DNA of 64,000 nt, from positions 1,977,881 through 2,041,880 of the forward strand of contig NZ_JRYR02000001.1 of the NCBI RefSeq assembly GCF_000807855.2, in the 5' to 3' direction. The stretch comes from Flammeovirga pacifica. Lineage in GTDB: Bacteria; Bacteroidota; Bacteroidia; Cytophagales; Flammeovirgaceae. The position numbers were made by a program, and so were the translations under genes. Of this stretch, positions 33,171 to 42,664 are shown in pieces. Below the pieces are notes generated by a model, which was not told where the DNA came from, ran no database searches, and saw only the letters and a program-made list of their open reading frames with translations. Every line of letters begins with the position of its first letter. The first letter of the stretch is position 1.

Positions 33171-34256
33171 TTACAAAGTAAGCTCACCTTTTAGGGGAAT
33201 TCCCATTAATTTTTTCACTCTGTCAATATTATCATATTTTGACAGTAAAGTCATTAATTTTGTGAGCGCTGCCTCGGAAGTCATGTCCTTTCCACTCAGA
33301 ATTCCTATACTATTTAGTGAAGCACTTGTTGCATAATGTCCTTGTAAGACTGTACCTCCATTACATTGAGATATATTAACAATGACAATTCCTTTTTCAA
33401 CCGTTTCTTTTAATAAATCAAGAAACCAAGCAGAGGTTGGAGTGTTCCCAGATCCATACGATTCTAACACCACTCCTTGTAATCCTGGGGTGGTCAGAAT
33501 TTGACGTATTGTGGCTTCTTGCATCCCTGGAAAAATCTTAAGTAAGATCACATTTGCTGAAATGTTCTTCATAGATTTTGCCGGTCCGCTAATAGGATCT
33601 TTCCAAAATACATCTCTTTTATATTCAATAAATATTCCTGCTTCGGCTAATGAGGGATAATTATAACTTTGAAAAGCTGTAAAATTAAAATTCTGAGATT
33701 TTTTAGCTCTATTTCCTCTGAGAAGTTTACTATTGAAACAGATACACACTTCTTGTACTAACATCTCTCCAGACTCGTGTCTTTCGGAGGCAATTTCAAG
33801 TGCCGACATCAAATTTTCTCTAGCATCAGTTCTTTTTTCTCCTATGGGTAATTGAGAACCAGTTAAAATGATAGGTTTATGTAATCCGTCTATCATAAAA
33901 CTTAATGCTGAAGCAGTATGTGCCATCGTATCTGTACCATGCAAAATGACAAACCCATCAAAGTCATCATAAAATCCTTCAACTATTGTCCCTATCTGTT
34001 CCCAATGTTTTGTTGTGATATCAGAAGAATCAATCAAAGGATCTAAAGAGATCACAGTTAATTCAAAGTCAAATGCTTTTAACTCTGGTACAGCATCAAT
34101 AATTTTCTCAAAATCAAACGGAATTAAACTTCCTGTTTTTGGATCTCTATCCATACCAATAGTTCCTCCAGTGTAAATCAATAAAATTGATGTCTCTGAA
34201 GTATTGGTTCCAGTGGAATTAATATTTACTGTTTTAAAATAGGTTCTTCTGCTCAT
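33171..34256 (-). CDS. ansA: type I (cytoplasmic) L-asparaginase
   Basis: This 361-residue asparaginase hydrolyses asparagine to aspartate and ammonia. IYTGGTIGMD holds the first catalytic Thr (Thr32) and LHGTDTMAHTAS holds the Thr-Asp pair (Thr108, Asp109). There is no signal peptide, which fits the low-affinity cytoplasmic type. The first 20 residues are Ser/Thr/Asn-rich and probably flexible; a later start is possible. It starts 8 nt after tatD and is probably co-transcribed with it. Confidence 0.93.
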   Translation of the reverse strand: MSRRTYFKTVNINSTGTNTSETSILLIYTGGTIGMDRDPKTGSLIPFDFEKIIDAVPELKAFDFELTVISLDPLIDSSDITTKHWEQIGTIVEGFYDDFDGFVILHGTDTMAHTASALSFMIDGLHKPIILTGSQLPIGEKRTDARENLMSALEIASERHESGEMLVQEVCICFNSKLLRGNRAKKSQNFNFTAFQSYNYPSLAEAGIFIEYKRDVFWKDPISGPAKSMKNISANVILLKIFPGMQEATIRQILTTPGLQGVVLESYGSGNTPTSAWFLDLLKETVEKGIVIVNISQCNGGTVLQGHYATSASLNSIGILSGKDMTSEAALTKLMTLLSKYDNIDRVKKLMGIPLKGELTL

Positions 34257-34264
34257 GGGTTCTG

Positions 34265-35044
34265 CTATTTTGATAAGTACTCTTTTATAGAGAATAACTC
34301 ATACGCATTTCTATCTGTAATTTCTTCAACTTCACTTCCTGAGATACCATAAAAGTCAGCGACTTTATCGCAAACATAATTGGTATATTCAGGTTCGTTT
34401 CTTTTCCCTCTGAAGGGCTTAGGTGCTAAATATGGGCTATCTGTCTCTAAGACTAGATGTTTTATATCTACATGAGGAATCACTTTATCTAATCCTCCAT
34501 TCTTAAATGTTGCTACTCCCCCTATACCAAGGTGGAATCCTAAATCAATTAACTGACGTGCCTCATCAAGAGTACCTGTAAAGCAATGTAAGACACCAAA
34601 AAGTCCTTCTTGCTTAATTTCTTCAAGTAAAGATATAGTTTCGGTCATAGCATCTCTAGCATGAATCACCAAAGGTAATTGATGTTTCACAGCCCAATCT
34701 GCTTGAATTTTAAACGCTTCAATTTGTTGTTCTTTGAAAGTCTTATCCCAATAAAGATCCATTCCCATTTCTCCAACAGCAATAAACTTTCTCTTATTTA
34801 ACCATTCTTCAACGATATATAGTTCTTTTTCAAAGTTAGCGTCTACGTGACAAGGGTGTAGTCCCATCATTGAAAGACACTGTTGAGGATATTTTTCTTC
34901 CAACTCTAACATACCATCAATAGATGTATGATCGATGTTTGGCATCAAAATATGTTTCACCTTATTATTAAAAGCTTGAGACAAAGTTTTGTCAATATCC
35001 TCTTTGAATTTGTCTGAATATATATGAGCGTGAGTATCTATCAT
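34265..35044 (-). CDS. tatD: TatD-family metal-dependent hydrolase/DNase
   Basis: This 259-residue TIM-barrel hydrolase has the metal motif DTHAHIYSDKF right after the start (His5, His7), GEMGMDLYWD (metal-bridging Glu), HARDA, HCFTG and ETDSPYLAP. TatD enzymes are Mg-dependent 3'-5' DNases or RNases. The frame continues upstream to a TTG at 35071, but the ATG at 35044 gives the usual MIDTHAH beginning. It precedes ansA with an 8-nt gap. Confidence 0.93.
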   Translation of the reverse strand: MIDTHAHIYSDKFKEDIDKTLSQAFNNKVKHILMPNIDHTSIDGMLELEEKYPQQCLSMMGLHPCHVDANFEKELYIVEEWLNKRKFIAVGEMGMDLYWDKTFKEQQIEAFKIQADWAVKHQLPLVIHARDAMTETISLLEEIKQEGLFGVLHCFTGTLDEARQLIDLGFHLGIGGVATFKNGGLDKVIPHVDIKHLVLETDSPYLAPKPFRGKRNEPEYTNYVCDKVADFYGISGSEVEEITDRNAYELFSIKEYLSK

Positions 35045-35191
35045 TGCTATAATTTTTTGTTCAATAGACAAATCTAATAGCTTAATAGAAAATTGTTGTT
35101 GTGCTTAAATCGAATTTTTGCAATACAATTCAACGATTTCCAAAATATTGCCTAATATTGAATTTAATTATTACGTTATTCATAGAATTCC

Positions 35192-36049
35192 ATGAACCTA
35201 GATAAAAATAATATAAAATTAACCATAACTTCATTTTATTTTACCTTTGGGCTTTTTTCACTTTTGATATCTAGTTCAACTGCCCAAAATAAACGTTATG
35301 AAACCCCTCCTATTAATAAAGAGATCCAATTCGAAAAAGGAGAAACCCTTACCTATGTAGCGGGTTACGGTGTTTTTGATGCAGGACAAGCTGAAGTAAA
35401 ACTAGACAAAAAACTACATGAAGTAAACGGACAAGAGTGTTACAAAGTGGATGTTTATGGCAAGAGTATTGGCATGTTTGGACTAACCATGAAAATTAGA
35501 GATTTATGGCAAAGCTATTTCAATGTTGAAACCCAATATCCTGCTCAATTCAATAGAGATATATTAGAAGGAAATTATACTTTAATTGAACAATTAGATT
35601 TCGATCAAGAGAATGGTCAGGTGAATGCGATGTGGCATAAAAAGGAAGACCCTCCACAAAAAAAATACAAAGAATACAAAATGCAGCCAAAAACTCATGA
35701 TGTTATTTCTGGGTATTACTTTTTAAGAACCATTGATTACGAACAATTAGCTGAAGGTGATACTTTAACCATGAATGCTTTTTGGGAAAATGAAGGATAT
35801 GATTTTAACATCATCTACTTAGGTAAAGAAAAAGTTTATACAAAATTCGGTCGTATTGAATCTTACATTATGTCTCCAATAATGCCTGAAAATCAACTTT
35901 TCTCTGGTACACATCCTATCAAATTTTGGATTTCAAATGATGTCAATAGGATACCATTAAAAATACAGGCAGAGTTAATAGTCGGGTCTGTGAATGTTGA
36001 TTTAGTAAAATATAAAGGTCTGAAGCAGAAACTCAAAAAGTCAAAATAA
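35192..36049 (+). CDS. DUF3108 exported protein
   Basis: This 285-residue protein has a hydrophobic export signal (about residues 14-32, ending SSSTAQN) and a mature beta-rich domain matching DUF3108: FEKGETLTYVAGYGVFDAGQAE near 47-68, a DVISGYYFLRTID segment, and TKFGRIESYIMSP. The family is periplasmic and without a settled function. The gene is divergent from tatD and monocistronic, closed by a long hairpin. Confidence 0.82.
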   Translation: MNLDKNNIKLTITSFYFTFGLFSLLISSSTAQNKRYETPPINKEIQFEKGETLTYVAGYGVFDAGQAEVKLDKKLHEVNGQECYKVDVYGKSIGMFGLTMKIRDLWQSYFNVETQYPAQFNRDILEGNYTLIEQLDFDQENGQVNAMWHKKEDPPQKKYKEYKMQPKTHDVISGYYFLRTIDYEQLAEGDTLTMNAFWENEGYDFNIIYLGKEKVYTKFGRIESYIMSPIMPENQLFSGTHPIKFWISNDVNRIPLKIQAELIVGSVNVDLVKYKGLKQKLKKSK

Positions 36050-36072
36050 GTATCTGTTGACTTTTCACCTTT

Positions 36073-36147
36073 AAAAAAAGCTCATCCTATTAATTACCAA
36101 AAAACGATAAGATATCGGAATGGTTTTAATAGGATGAGCTTTTTAAT
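36073..36147. terminator. long bidirectional terminator between DUF3108 gene and aroK
   Basis: A perfect 17-bp stem (36076-36092 with 36127-36143) is flanked by A and T runs that serve both strands. The loop contains a second short pairing (ACCA/TGGT). It separates two convergent genes. Confidence 0.88.
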
Positions 36148-36153
36148 TAAGAA

Positions 36154-36663
36154 CTATATAACAACTCTTATAATTTCTTTGGCTAATTCATCAGGAGTTT
36201 TTGTTCCTGCTTCAATCATGAATTTTGATTGTTGATAAAAGGCCAATCGCTGACTTCTTTTATCTGATATTGACTGAAATATTTCTTCTTTAGAGGATTG
36301 AGAAAGAAGTGGTCTTGTACCGTGTTCGCTCCATACTCTTTCTGTCAAGTGATTTGCATCGACATCTACAAAAACAGTCGTCCCCAATTCATTCATAACA
36401 TTCATATTATCAAAGAAACAAGGAGCACCTCCACCTGTAGCTAAAATACAGTTCTCTGGATGAAAATCATGAACAATTTCTTGCTCTACTTTTCTAAAAT
36501 AATCCTCTCCTTCTTTTTCGAATATTTCAGGAATTGATCTGCCTTCTTTTTTTACGATTTCATCATCCATATCAAAAAAAGGCAAATTTAATTGACTTGA
36601 CAAAGCCTTGGCTAAAGTGGATTTACCACTCCCAGGCATACCAACAAGATAAATTCGTATCAT
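36154..36663 (-). CDS. aroK: shikimate kinase
   Basis: This 169-residue P-loop kinase of the chorismate pathway has Walker A GMPGSGKST (8-16), DMDDEI (31-36, the shikimate/Mg Asp), FRKVEQE, and ATGGGAPC, the GGG loop that binds shikimate. RPLLS in the lid follows. Its ATG overlaps the stop codon of the upstream permease gene by one base (TAATG-type overlap), so the two are translationally coupled. No other aromatic pathway gene is adjacent. Confidence 0.94.
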   Translation of the reverse strand: MIRIYLVGMPGSGKSTLAKALSSQLNLPFFDMDDEIVKKEGRSIPEIFEKEGEDYFRKVEQEIVHDFHPENCILATGGGAPCFFDNMNVMNELGTTVFVDVDANHLTERVWSEHGTRPLLSQSSKEEIFQSISDKRSQRLAFYQQSKFMIEAGTKTPDELAKEIIRVVI

Positions 36664-37718
36664 TAGTTTAATCTAATTTTGGGATCTAAGGCAGCATAAA
36701 TGATATCAACAAAGATATTAACTACCACAAAACCGAAAGCAATAAAAATAGTTGCTCCCATAACTACAGGAAGGTCTAGATATTCTACCGCTTGAATCGT
36801 TTTAAATCCCAAACCTTTCCATTTAAAAATATATTCTATAAAAAATGCTCCCGCTAACATAGAGGCTAACCAACCTGACACAGCCGTGATCACAGGGTTT
36901 AAAGCATTTCTTAATGCATGAAATACAATTACTCTAATTCTTCCAACACCTTTTGCTTTTGCGGTCCTAACATAGTCTTGCGACAACACATCTAACATAG
37001 AACTCCTTGTTAATTGTACAATAATAGCCAAAGGTCTAGTGGCCAAAGTTATTGCAGGTAATATCAAGTTTTCTAAATGTAATTGACGCCCGTACAATGG
37101 ATCATTCATCCATAAAGAACCTGTCATTGGTAATCCTGTATATTCGGATAAATAATAGCCAAATATCATCGCCATGAGTATGGCTAAAACAAATGACGGC
37201 ATAGAAATAAAAACTACCGAAGCACTCACAATTGAATGATCTATTTTATTTCCATAGTTTAAAGCCGCTATTACTCCTAAAAAGATACCTAAGGAGGATG
37301 CAATTAAAATTGCTGTTAAAGACAACCAAAATGTGCCAGGTAAACTTTCTAATAATATTTGATCTACAGGCTTATTAGTTTGAAACGATTTCCTCAAATA
37401 GGGAAATTTAAAAACTAAAACCTTTTTACCTACTGATACTAATTTAGTGTACCTATATTTTTTTTGATTTTGTTCTGTATCTTCTTCTATAGATACCACT
37501 GATAAATCACTTAAATAACTACCATATTGATAGATTAAGGACCTATCTAAACCCAATTCTTTTCTAATTAGATCTCTTGTTTCTAAGTCGGCATGTTGAC
37601 CTGACATTAAATCAACAGGATCTCCAGGTAATGCATGAAACAAGCCGAAAACGACTGTTATCACTCCTATTATTACTAGGAAACCGTACATTAATCTGTT
37701 GATTATAAATTGTAACAC
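36663..37718 (-). CDS. ABC transporter permease, DppB/OppB type
   Basis: This 351-residue inner-membrane permease has six hydrophobic helices. The first (INRLMYGFLVIIGVITVVFGLF) is followed by LPGDPVDLM, the typical DppB start; the EAA-loop region lies near residues 240-260 (AKAKGVGRIRVIVFHALRNAL). A charged insert of about 50 residues (80-125, with EDTEQNQKKYRYTK) lies between helix 1 and the core. It starts with GTG 2 nt after the BT_3928 stop. The second permease, ATPases and binding protein are not in this window. Confidence 0.87.
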   Translation of the reverse strand: MLQFIINRLMYGFLVIIGVITVVFGLFHALPGDPVDLMSGQHADLETRDLIRKELGLDRSLIYQYGSYLSDLSVVSIEEDTEQNQKKYRYTKLVSVGKKVLVFKFPYLRKSFQTNKPVDQILLESLPGTFWLSLTAILIASSLGIFLGVIAALNYGNKIDHSIVSASVVFISMPSFVLAILMAMIFGYYLSEYTGLPMTGSLWMNDPLYGRQLHLENLILPAITLATRPLAIIVQLTRSSMLDVLSQDYVRTAKAKGVGRIRVIVFHALRNALNPVITAVSGWLASMLAGAFFIEYIFKWKGLGFKTIQAVEYLDLPVVMGATIFIAFGFVVVNIFVDIIYAALDPKIRLN

Positions 37719-37720
37719 GC

Positions 37721-38890
37721 TTATTCTTTATTTAACAATTGAGAAATATCTTGTCTACTAGGAGTATCGTTATGGTGCCATTTACCTAATATTACTCCGT
37801 CTTTGACTAACATAATACCAGGATTTGATCTCACCACTGCTTTAAGTACAGTTGCATCTGCATAATAGAATGGAATCGACATACGCATCTTCTTTAAAAA
37901 GCCTTCAAAATCTGAGGCATCACTAGTGATTGCCAATGAAGCAACATCTTCAGAAGAAAGGTCTCTTATCAATTGATTGATAGGTTCCATTGTTTCAGAC
38001 TCAATTTGAGAAACATTTTGAATAATCACCAATAACTTGGTCCCTTTTATAGTTATTTCAGTAAAATCTTCCCCTTCATCATTAGAAATGTAATAATCTG
38101 GAATTATAGGCTGACATTCTTTAGCATTGACAGTCTCCATTCTTACAAATTTCCAAGATGGGTCTGTTGGATAGTTTTCAAACCTCTTTTCTTCTCCATC
38201 TTTTTCCATATAATACACTGACACGCAAGCTTCTTGAGGTTGCATCATTTCAGCTATATTATTCCCTACTTTATAAGGTCTAAAATCTATTGGAGGTAGA
38301 TGTTGTAGTGCATAATAACACATGCCAAATGCAAACAAAACAGACATCCAAAGTGATATTTTTTTATAGATTGTTTTATTTTGCTTCTGAACTGATGGAC
38401 CTCCTCCATATACACCATACTTTGAAGATTTCTTTCCCTTAGATAATAATGACATTGATATCAAGAGCAATACCAAAAGTATAAGGTCTTTGGCAAAAGA
38501 ACCCCAAGGTGAGAATTTAATCGCATCACCGAAACAGCCACAATCTGTTACTTTGTCATAAAAGGCAGAATAAAAAGTCAGGAAACCGAAAAAGACTAAC
38601 AAGACTAACGTTAATCGATGCATTAACTTAGCTCTATAATTTATTAATAAGGCTGCTCCTAAAATAAATTCGAAGGCTGAAAATAAAACAGAAAGTAATA
38701 AAGACACTCCTACTAGAGATAGAAAAAACTGCTCTAGAAAAGGAAAGGTGGAGGAAACGTCTTCTGCAAAAACGTGAAAATATTCTTCAAATTTTATGGC
38801 CGTACCCATTGGATCATCGATTTTCACAAATCCTGATAACATGAATACTATACCAATTATTGCTGAAATTACTTTTTGTAAGGCCTTCAT
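37721..38890 (-). CDS. BT_3928-family DoxX/MauE-like membrane protein with thioredoxin-like domain
   Basis: This is a 389-residue membrane protein. Residues 1-150 form four helices of the DoxX/MauE type, with VTDCGCFGDAIKFSPW holding a conserved Cys pair near 115; a fifth helix lies at about 175-195. The C-terminal part (240-389) looks like a thioredoxin fold (LLVIIQNVSQIE, then FYYADATVLKAVVRSNPGIMLVKDG) without a CxxC. The Cys pair in the membrane suggests disulfide or quinone chemistry. The order DUF1599-BT_3928 is, to my knowledge, conserved in the phylum. Confidence 0.85.
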   Translation of the reverse strand: MKALQKVISAIIGIVFMLSGFVKIDDPMGTAIKFEEYFHVFAEDVSSTFPFLEQFFLSLVGVSLLLSVLFSAFEFILGAALLINYRAKLMHRLTLVLLVFFGFLTFYSAFYDKVTDCGCFGDAIKFSPWGSFAKDLILLVLLLISMSLLSKGKKSSKYGVYGGGPSVQKQNKTIYKKISLWMSVLFAFGMCYYALQHLPPIDFRPYKVGNNIAEMMQPQEACVSVYYMEKDGEEKRFENYPTDPSWKFVRMETVNAKECQPIIPDYYISNDEGEDFTEITIKGTKLLVIIQNVSQIESETMEPINQLIRDLSSEDVASLAITSDASDFEGFLKKMRMSIPFYYADATVLKAVVRSNPGIMLVKDGVILGKWHHNDTPSRQDISQLLNKE

Positions 38891-38961
38891 TCTAATAATG
38901 TTGTTGCTGTGTTAGTTCAAATCAATAAAGCTAAAAAAATCCTTAGATTTAAAGATATTAA

Positions 38962-39510
38962 TTATGCAGCAAACCCCGAAAGGATTAGTGCAAAAATAGA
39001 ATAATTAATCATGTCTTGATAATTAGCATCTACTCCTTCAGAAACAATTGTCTTTCCATCATTCCCCTCTATCTGCTTCACTCTCAGTAATTTCATTAAA
39101 ATAATATCCGTAATTCCAGAGATACGCATCATTCTCCAAGCTTCTCCGTAATCATGATTTTTATCAAACATCAAATTCATTGTATTTGTTGCATGTTTAT
39201 CGTAGTAGCTCATCACTTCTTGTGCAGGAATATCCATTCGATCATCATCAAGAAGCTCCAACTGAGTTAAAGCCATTAAGCAGTAGTTAATAATCGCTAC
39301 AAATTCGCCATTAATATCCTCATCAATTTTCTGCTCTCCTTTTTCTTGAATGGAACGGATACGCATCGCCTTAATATAGATTTGATCTGTGATAGAAGAC
39401 AACCTTAAAATCCTCCATGCGGTACCATAATCTATCGTTTTTTTCTCAAACAATGCTCTACATTCTGACAATACTGCCTTGAATTCCTGTTCTGTTTTTT
39501 GTTCTGCCAT
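38962..39510 (-). CDS. DUF1599 protein (two repeats)
   Basis: This 182-residue helical protein consists of two copies of the same module: KKTIDYGTAWRILRLSSITDQIYIKAMRI in the first half and KNHDYGEAWRMMRISGITDIILMKLLRV in the second, each followed by a DxxNYxxxAL segment. This is DUF1599, also called nucleotide modification associated domain 1. The function is not known. Its promoter is clear and directly faces that of folP. Confidence 0.88.
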   Translation of the reverse strand: MAEQKTEQEFKAVLSECRALFEKKTIDYGTAWRILRLSSITDQIYIKAMRIRSIQEKGEQKIDEDINGEFVAIINYCLMALTQLELLDDDRMDIPAQEVMSYYDKHATNTMNLMFDKNHDYGEAWRMMRISGITDIILMKLLRVKQIEGNDGKTIVSEGVDANYQDMINYSIFALILSGFAA

Positions 39511-39600
39511 TTTTATTTATTATTTGGAGACCTCAAATTTTAAAAAGTAATTCCATTAAAAAAATTAAATCCTTAGATGTGTTCTCCGTCATTTTTCAGC

Positions 39601-39642
39601 TAACTTTGATGCAAAGTTATCACTTACCGTTATTAGCACAAA
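39601..39642. promoter_or_regulatory. overlapping divergent promoters of folP and DUF1599 gene
   Basis: TAACTTTG-ATG-CAAAGTTA (39601-39619) is a perfect palindrome made of two opposing -7 boxes (TAnnTTTG). For the leftward promoter TTTG (39642-39639) lies exactly 19 nt upstream of its -7 box. The rightward one has no clear -33 element. Confidence 0.6.
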
Positions 39643-39647
39643 TATAA

Positions 39648-40496
39648 ATGAGGAAATCCAATAATCTATCAATAAAAATTAAAGGAAAGTTAGTAGAATT
39701 TAATGAACCGCTTGTGATGGGCATTATAAATACTACTCCTGACTCCTTTTACAATCAAAGTCGAAAAATATATGTAGATGACGCCCTATTTCAAGCAAAA
39801 AAAATGTTGAAAGAGGGAGCTAAGATTTTAGATATTGGTGGTTATTCTTCTAGGCCAGGAGCTGATCATGTTTCTATCAAAGAAGAATTAGAAAGAGTCC
39901 TTCCTGTTATTGAAGAAATTTCATCTAAATATCCAGATGCAATTTTATCTATTGATACTTTTAGAAGTGAAGTAGCTGAAAAAAGCATTGATGCTGGTGC
40001 TGCAATTATTAATGATATTTCAGGAGGTTCACTTGACGAAAACATGTATAATAAAGTTGGTCAGCTTGCTGTACCTTATATTATGATGCACATGAGGGGT
40101 ACTCCTCAAACAATGCAAACACTTACAGACTACCCCAATGGAGTGACCCATGGTGTAATGCATTATTTTTCTGATAAAAAGAATGAATTTTTAAACGCAG
40201 GGGGTCTTGACCTCATCATTGATCCTGGATTTGGATTTGCAAAAACTTTAGATCAGAATTACGAATTACTCAGAGAATTAGAAATGCTACATGAATTTAA
40301 TCTTCCAATTTTGGTCGGTGTTTCTAGAAAATCTATGATCACTAAGAAATTAAAAATCAATTCAGAAGAAGCATTAAACGGAACAAGTATTATCAATACC
40401 ATTGCTTTACAAAAAGGGGCACAAATTTTAAGAGTACATGATGTAAAAGAAGCAGTAGAATGTGTAAAACTTACTCAAGAAACTCTTCTTTTTTAG
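39648..40496 (+). CDS. folP: dihydropteroate synthase
   Basis: This 282-residue folate-pathway enzyme joins p-aminobenzoate to dihydropterin pyrophosphate and is the target of sulfonamides. MGIINTTPDSF (24-34) is the pyrophosphate loop, DIGGYSSRPGA binds the ring, and later SIDTFRSEVA, INDISGG, MHMRGTPQTMQ and the GVSRKSM end form the TIM barrel. It is monocistronic and its promoter overlaps that of the divergent DUF1599 gene. Confidence 0.95.
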   Translation: MRKSNNLSIKIKGKLVEFNEPLVMGIINTTPDSFYNQSRKIYVDDALFQAKKMLKEGAKILDIGGYSSRPGADHVSIKEELERVLPVIEEISSKYPDAILSIDTFRSEVAEKSIDAGAAIINDISGGSLDENMYNKVGQLAVPYIMMHMRGTPQTMQTLTDYPNGVTHGVMHYFSDKKNEFLNAGGLDLIIDPGFGFAKTLDQNYELLRELEMLHEFNLPILVGVSRKSMITKKLKINSEEALNGTSIINTIALQKGAQILRVHDVKEAVECVKLTQETLLF

Positions 40497-40746
40497 TAGA
40501 AAGAAATTATTTTTGTATTCAATAAAATTGGAGTGACATTTCTTAAAAAAAGAAAATATTATTGTTGAACTCCTATTGGAATTACGTATTTATTCTTCGT
40601 TAACTAAAATTCTTCATCATTAATGTGAAGAGGAGTAAAAAATTTACTTAATTGAATACAAATAAGATTTTTTTTAAGGTTAACTTCATAGGAACGGTAA
40701 GATAATTCAATTCTATTCCTTGTTTCATTTATCAAGCAGTCACTCG

Positions 40747-41562
40747 ATGTTATTATTTAGCTTTGGCTTTTTAGAAATTAATTTCGTTGATTTCCTCGAT
40801 ATACTTTTCGTATCGGTGCTGCTTTTTCATTTGTATAAATTAATAAAAGGAAGTGTAGCTCTAAAAATCTTTGTTGGTGGTTTATCAATTTACCTTACTT
40901 ATTTGGTAGTAAAAGCCACAGACATGGAGTTACTTTCAGAAATTCTAAGTCAATTTATAGATGTGGGTGTAATTGCAGCCATCATCTTATTCCAACAAGA
41001 AATAAGGAAATTTTTACTCTTGATAGGTAAGTCTACTGACTTCAAAAACTTCCCTTTATTTCAATTATTCAAAGCAAAAGGTAAAGACGGAGAAATCAAC
41101 TTAGATATTCCATCCATCATTGATGCCATGAAAGACATGAGTAACACCAACACAGGTGCTTTAATTGTTATTTCTAAGGATAGTGATCTTCAGTTTTACT
41201 CAGAAACAGGAGACTTTGTGGATGCTAAAATCTCGAAAAGACTTCTTCTTTCCATTTTCTTTAAAAACTCGCCTATGCACGACGGTGCTTGTATTATTTA
41301 TAATAATAGAATTATCGCTGCCCGCTGTATACTTCCTGTATCTGAAAACCCAAATATCCCTGCCACACTAGGTTTAAGACATAGAGCTGGTATTGGTATG
41401 ACTGAAAACACCAATACTATTGTATTAATTGTTTCAGAAGAAACAGGTCAGATGTCCTACATTCAAGGTGGTACTATCAACCATAATATCTCTGCTATAG
41501 AATTGAGAGGTAAAATAAGGAGATATATTACCGATGAAAATGAAAAAGAGACTAAAAATTAA
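40747..41562 (+). CDS. cdaA: diadenylate cyclase (CdaA type)
   Basis: This 271-residue membrane-bound cyclase makes c-di-AMP from two ATP. Three N-terminal helices (about 1-95) are followed by the DisA_N/DAC domain with the DGA motif (179-181, in SPMHDGA) and RHR motif (211-213). The frame extends to a TTG at 40720; I use the ATG at 40747 because MLLFSFGFLEI fits the family start. The 250-nt upstream gap contains a 12-nt inverted repeat (40512-40523 / 40651-40662). CdaA activity usually controls potassium transport and cell-wall balance. Confidence 0.92.
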   Translation: MLLFSFGFLEINFVDFLDILFVSVLLFHLYKLIKGSVALKIFVGGLSIYLTYLVVKATDMELLSEILSQFIDVGVIAAIILFQQEIRKFLLLIGKSTDFKNFPLFQLFKAKGKDGEINLDIPSIIDAMKDMSNTNTGALIVISKDSDLQFYSETGDFVDAKISKRLLLSIFFKNSPMHDGACIIYNNRIIAARCILPVSENPNIPATLGLRHRAGIGMTENTNTIVLIVSEETGQMSYIQGGTINHNISAIELRGKIRRYITDENEKETKN

Positions 41563-41658
41563 TTTCTAATTCCATACTTTATACTTTAAATAACCCCACT
41601 TTTTAGAACTATTCTCTGTTAATGCGAGTTGATATAAAAAACCAATTTCGCGTAAAAC

Positions 41659-42546
41659 ATGAAAGCATCTATTAAAACTATTGTCATTAACCTACTATTA
41701 CCTATCATATTATTCTCTTTTACCAATCCTGTTAATGATGACCCCACGAAGTATTTAAATAAAGGGAAAGATTATTTCTATCAAAAAGAATACATCAAAG
41801 CCATAGGAGAATTAACGATTGCCATTAGCATGCAAAAAAACTTAGGAGAGGCATACTATTACAGAGGTTTAAGCAAGGATCTTTTAGGAAAAAAAGAAGG
41901 ATATTACAATGAGGAATTCTGTTATGATTTAATCAAAGCAATGCATTATGGTTATTATGAAGCGGTAGAACAACTCTATAAAAGGGGACAATTTGAAGCT
42001 ATTCAACTGAGCTACCTTGTGGAACATCCTGAAAAAATATTATGTATTGATTTAGCTGATCATCAACTATCAGAGTTCCCGGAGTCTTTTAGCGAAATGG
42101 AAAATTTAATTTCCGTAAACATTAATGATAACAATATTAGGGTCATATCATCTGATTTTTTTGATAATCATCCTAACATCATTCAATTAAATCTCAGTCA
42201 AAATTATTTAAAGGAATTACCTAAATCACTTACTCATCAAAAGTATTTGTATGAGCTTAATTTAAGTTACAACCGACTTAAAAGTTTACCTCATCAAATG
42301 AACGAAATGAAACAATTAAGGGTTTTGAATTTGAGAGGTAATCAATTACATCATTTAGATCATAATGTAAAAGATTTGGATCAACTTAAAGTATTAAATC
42401 TATCGATCAATCAATTTAAAAAAATACCTAAAGTGATCTACCTATTAGCTAATCTAGAAGAGTTAGATTTATCAGGTAACATTATTGATGAGAAAGAAAT
42501 CAAAAAATTAAAAATGGCATTACCAGATACACATATTATTTATTAA
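41659..42546 (+). CDS. leucine-rich-repeat protein with TPR-like N-terminus
   Basis: This 295-residue protein has a probable signal peptide (VINLLLPIILFSFTNP). Residues 28-75 look like a TPR pair (YLNKGKDYFYQKEYIKAIGELTIA). Residues 125-290 contain about six leucine-rich repeats of the LxxLxLSxNxLxxLP type (for example LYELNLSYNRLKSLP, LRVLNLRGNQLHHL). Such proteins bind other proteins. The partner is unknown. It follows cdaA by about 100 nt and may be co-transcribed. Confidence 0.82.
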   Translation: MKASIKTIVINLLLPIILFSFTNPVNDDPTKYLNKGKDYFYQKEYIKAIGELTIAISMQKNLGEAYYYRGLSKDLLGKKEGYYNEEFCYDLIKAMHYGYYEAVEQLYKRGQFEAIQLSYLVEHPEKILCIDLADHQLSEFPESFSEMENLISVNINDNNIRVISSDFFDNHPNIIQLNLSQNYLKELPKSLTHQKYLYELNLSYNRLKSLPHQMNEMKQLRVLNLRGNQLHHLDHNVKDLDQLKVLNLSINQFKKIPKVIYLLANLEELDLSGNIIDEKEIKKLKMALPDTHIIY

Positions 42547-42610
42547 TCCGCTATGAAAATCTGATTACATATTTACAATAGTTTATTTTCAAAGCACACA
42601 TACCTTCAAC

Positions 42611-42638
42611 AAAAAAGGGAGTCATTTCTGACTCCCTT
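42611..42638 (-). terminator. terminator of the ddl-PASTA operon
   Basis: AAGGGAGTCA (42615-42624) pairs perfectly with 42629-42638 around a TTTC loop, and the minus strand continues into TTTTTTG. It lies about 27 nt after the PASTA gene. Confidence 0.85.
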
Positions 42639-42664
42639 ACTTTATACTTTCAATAAACATTTCA

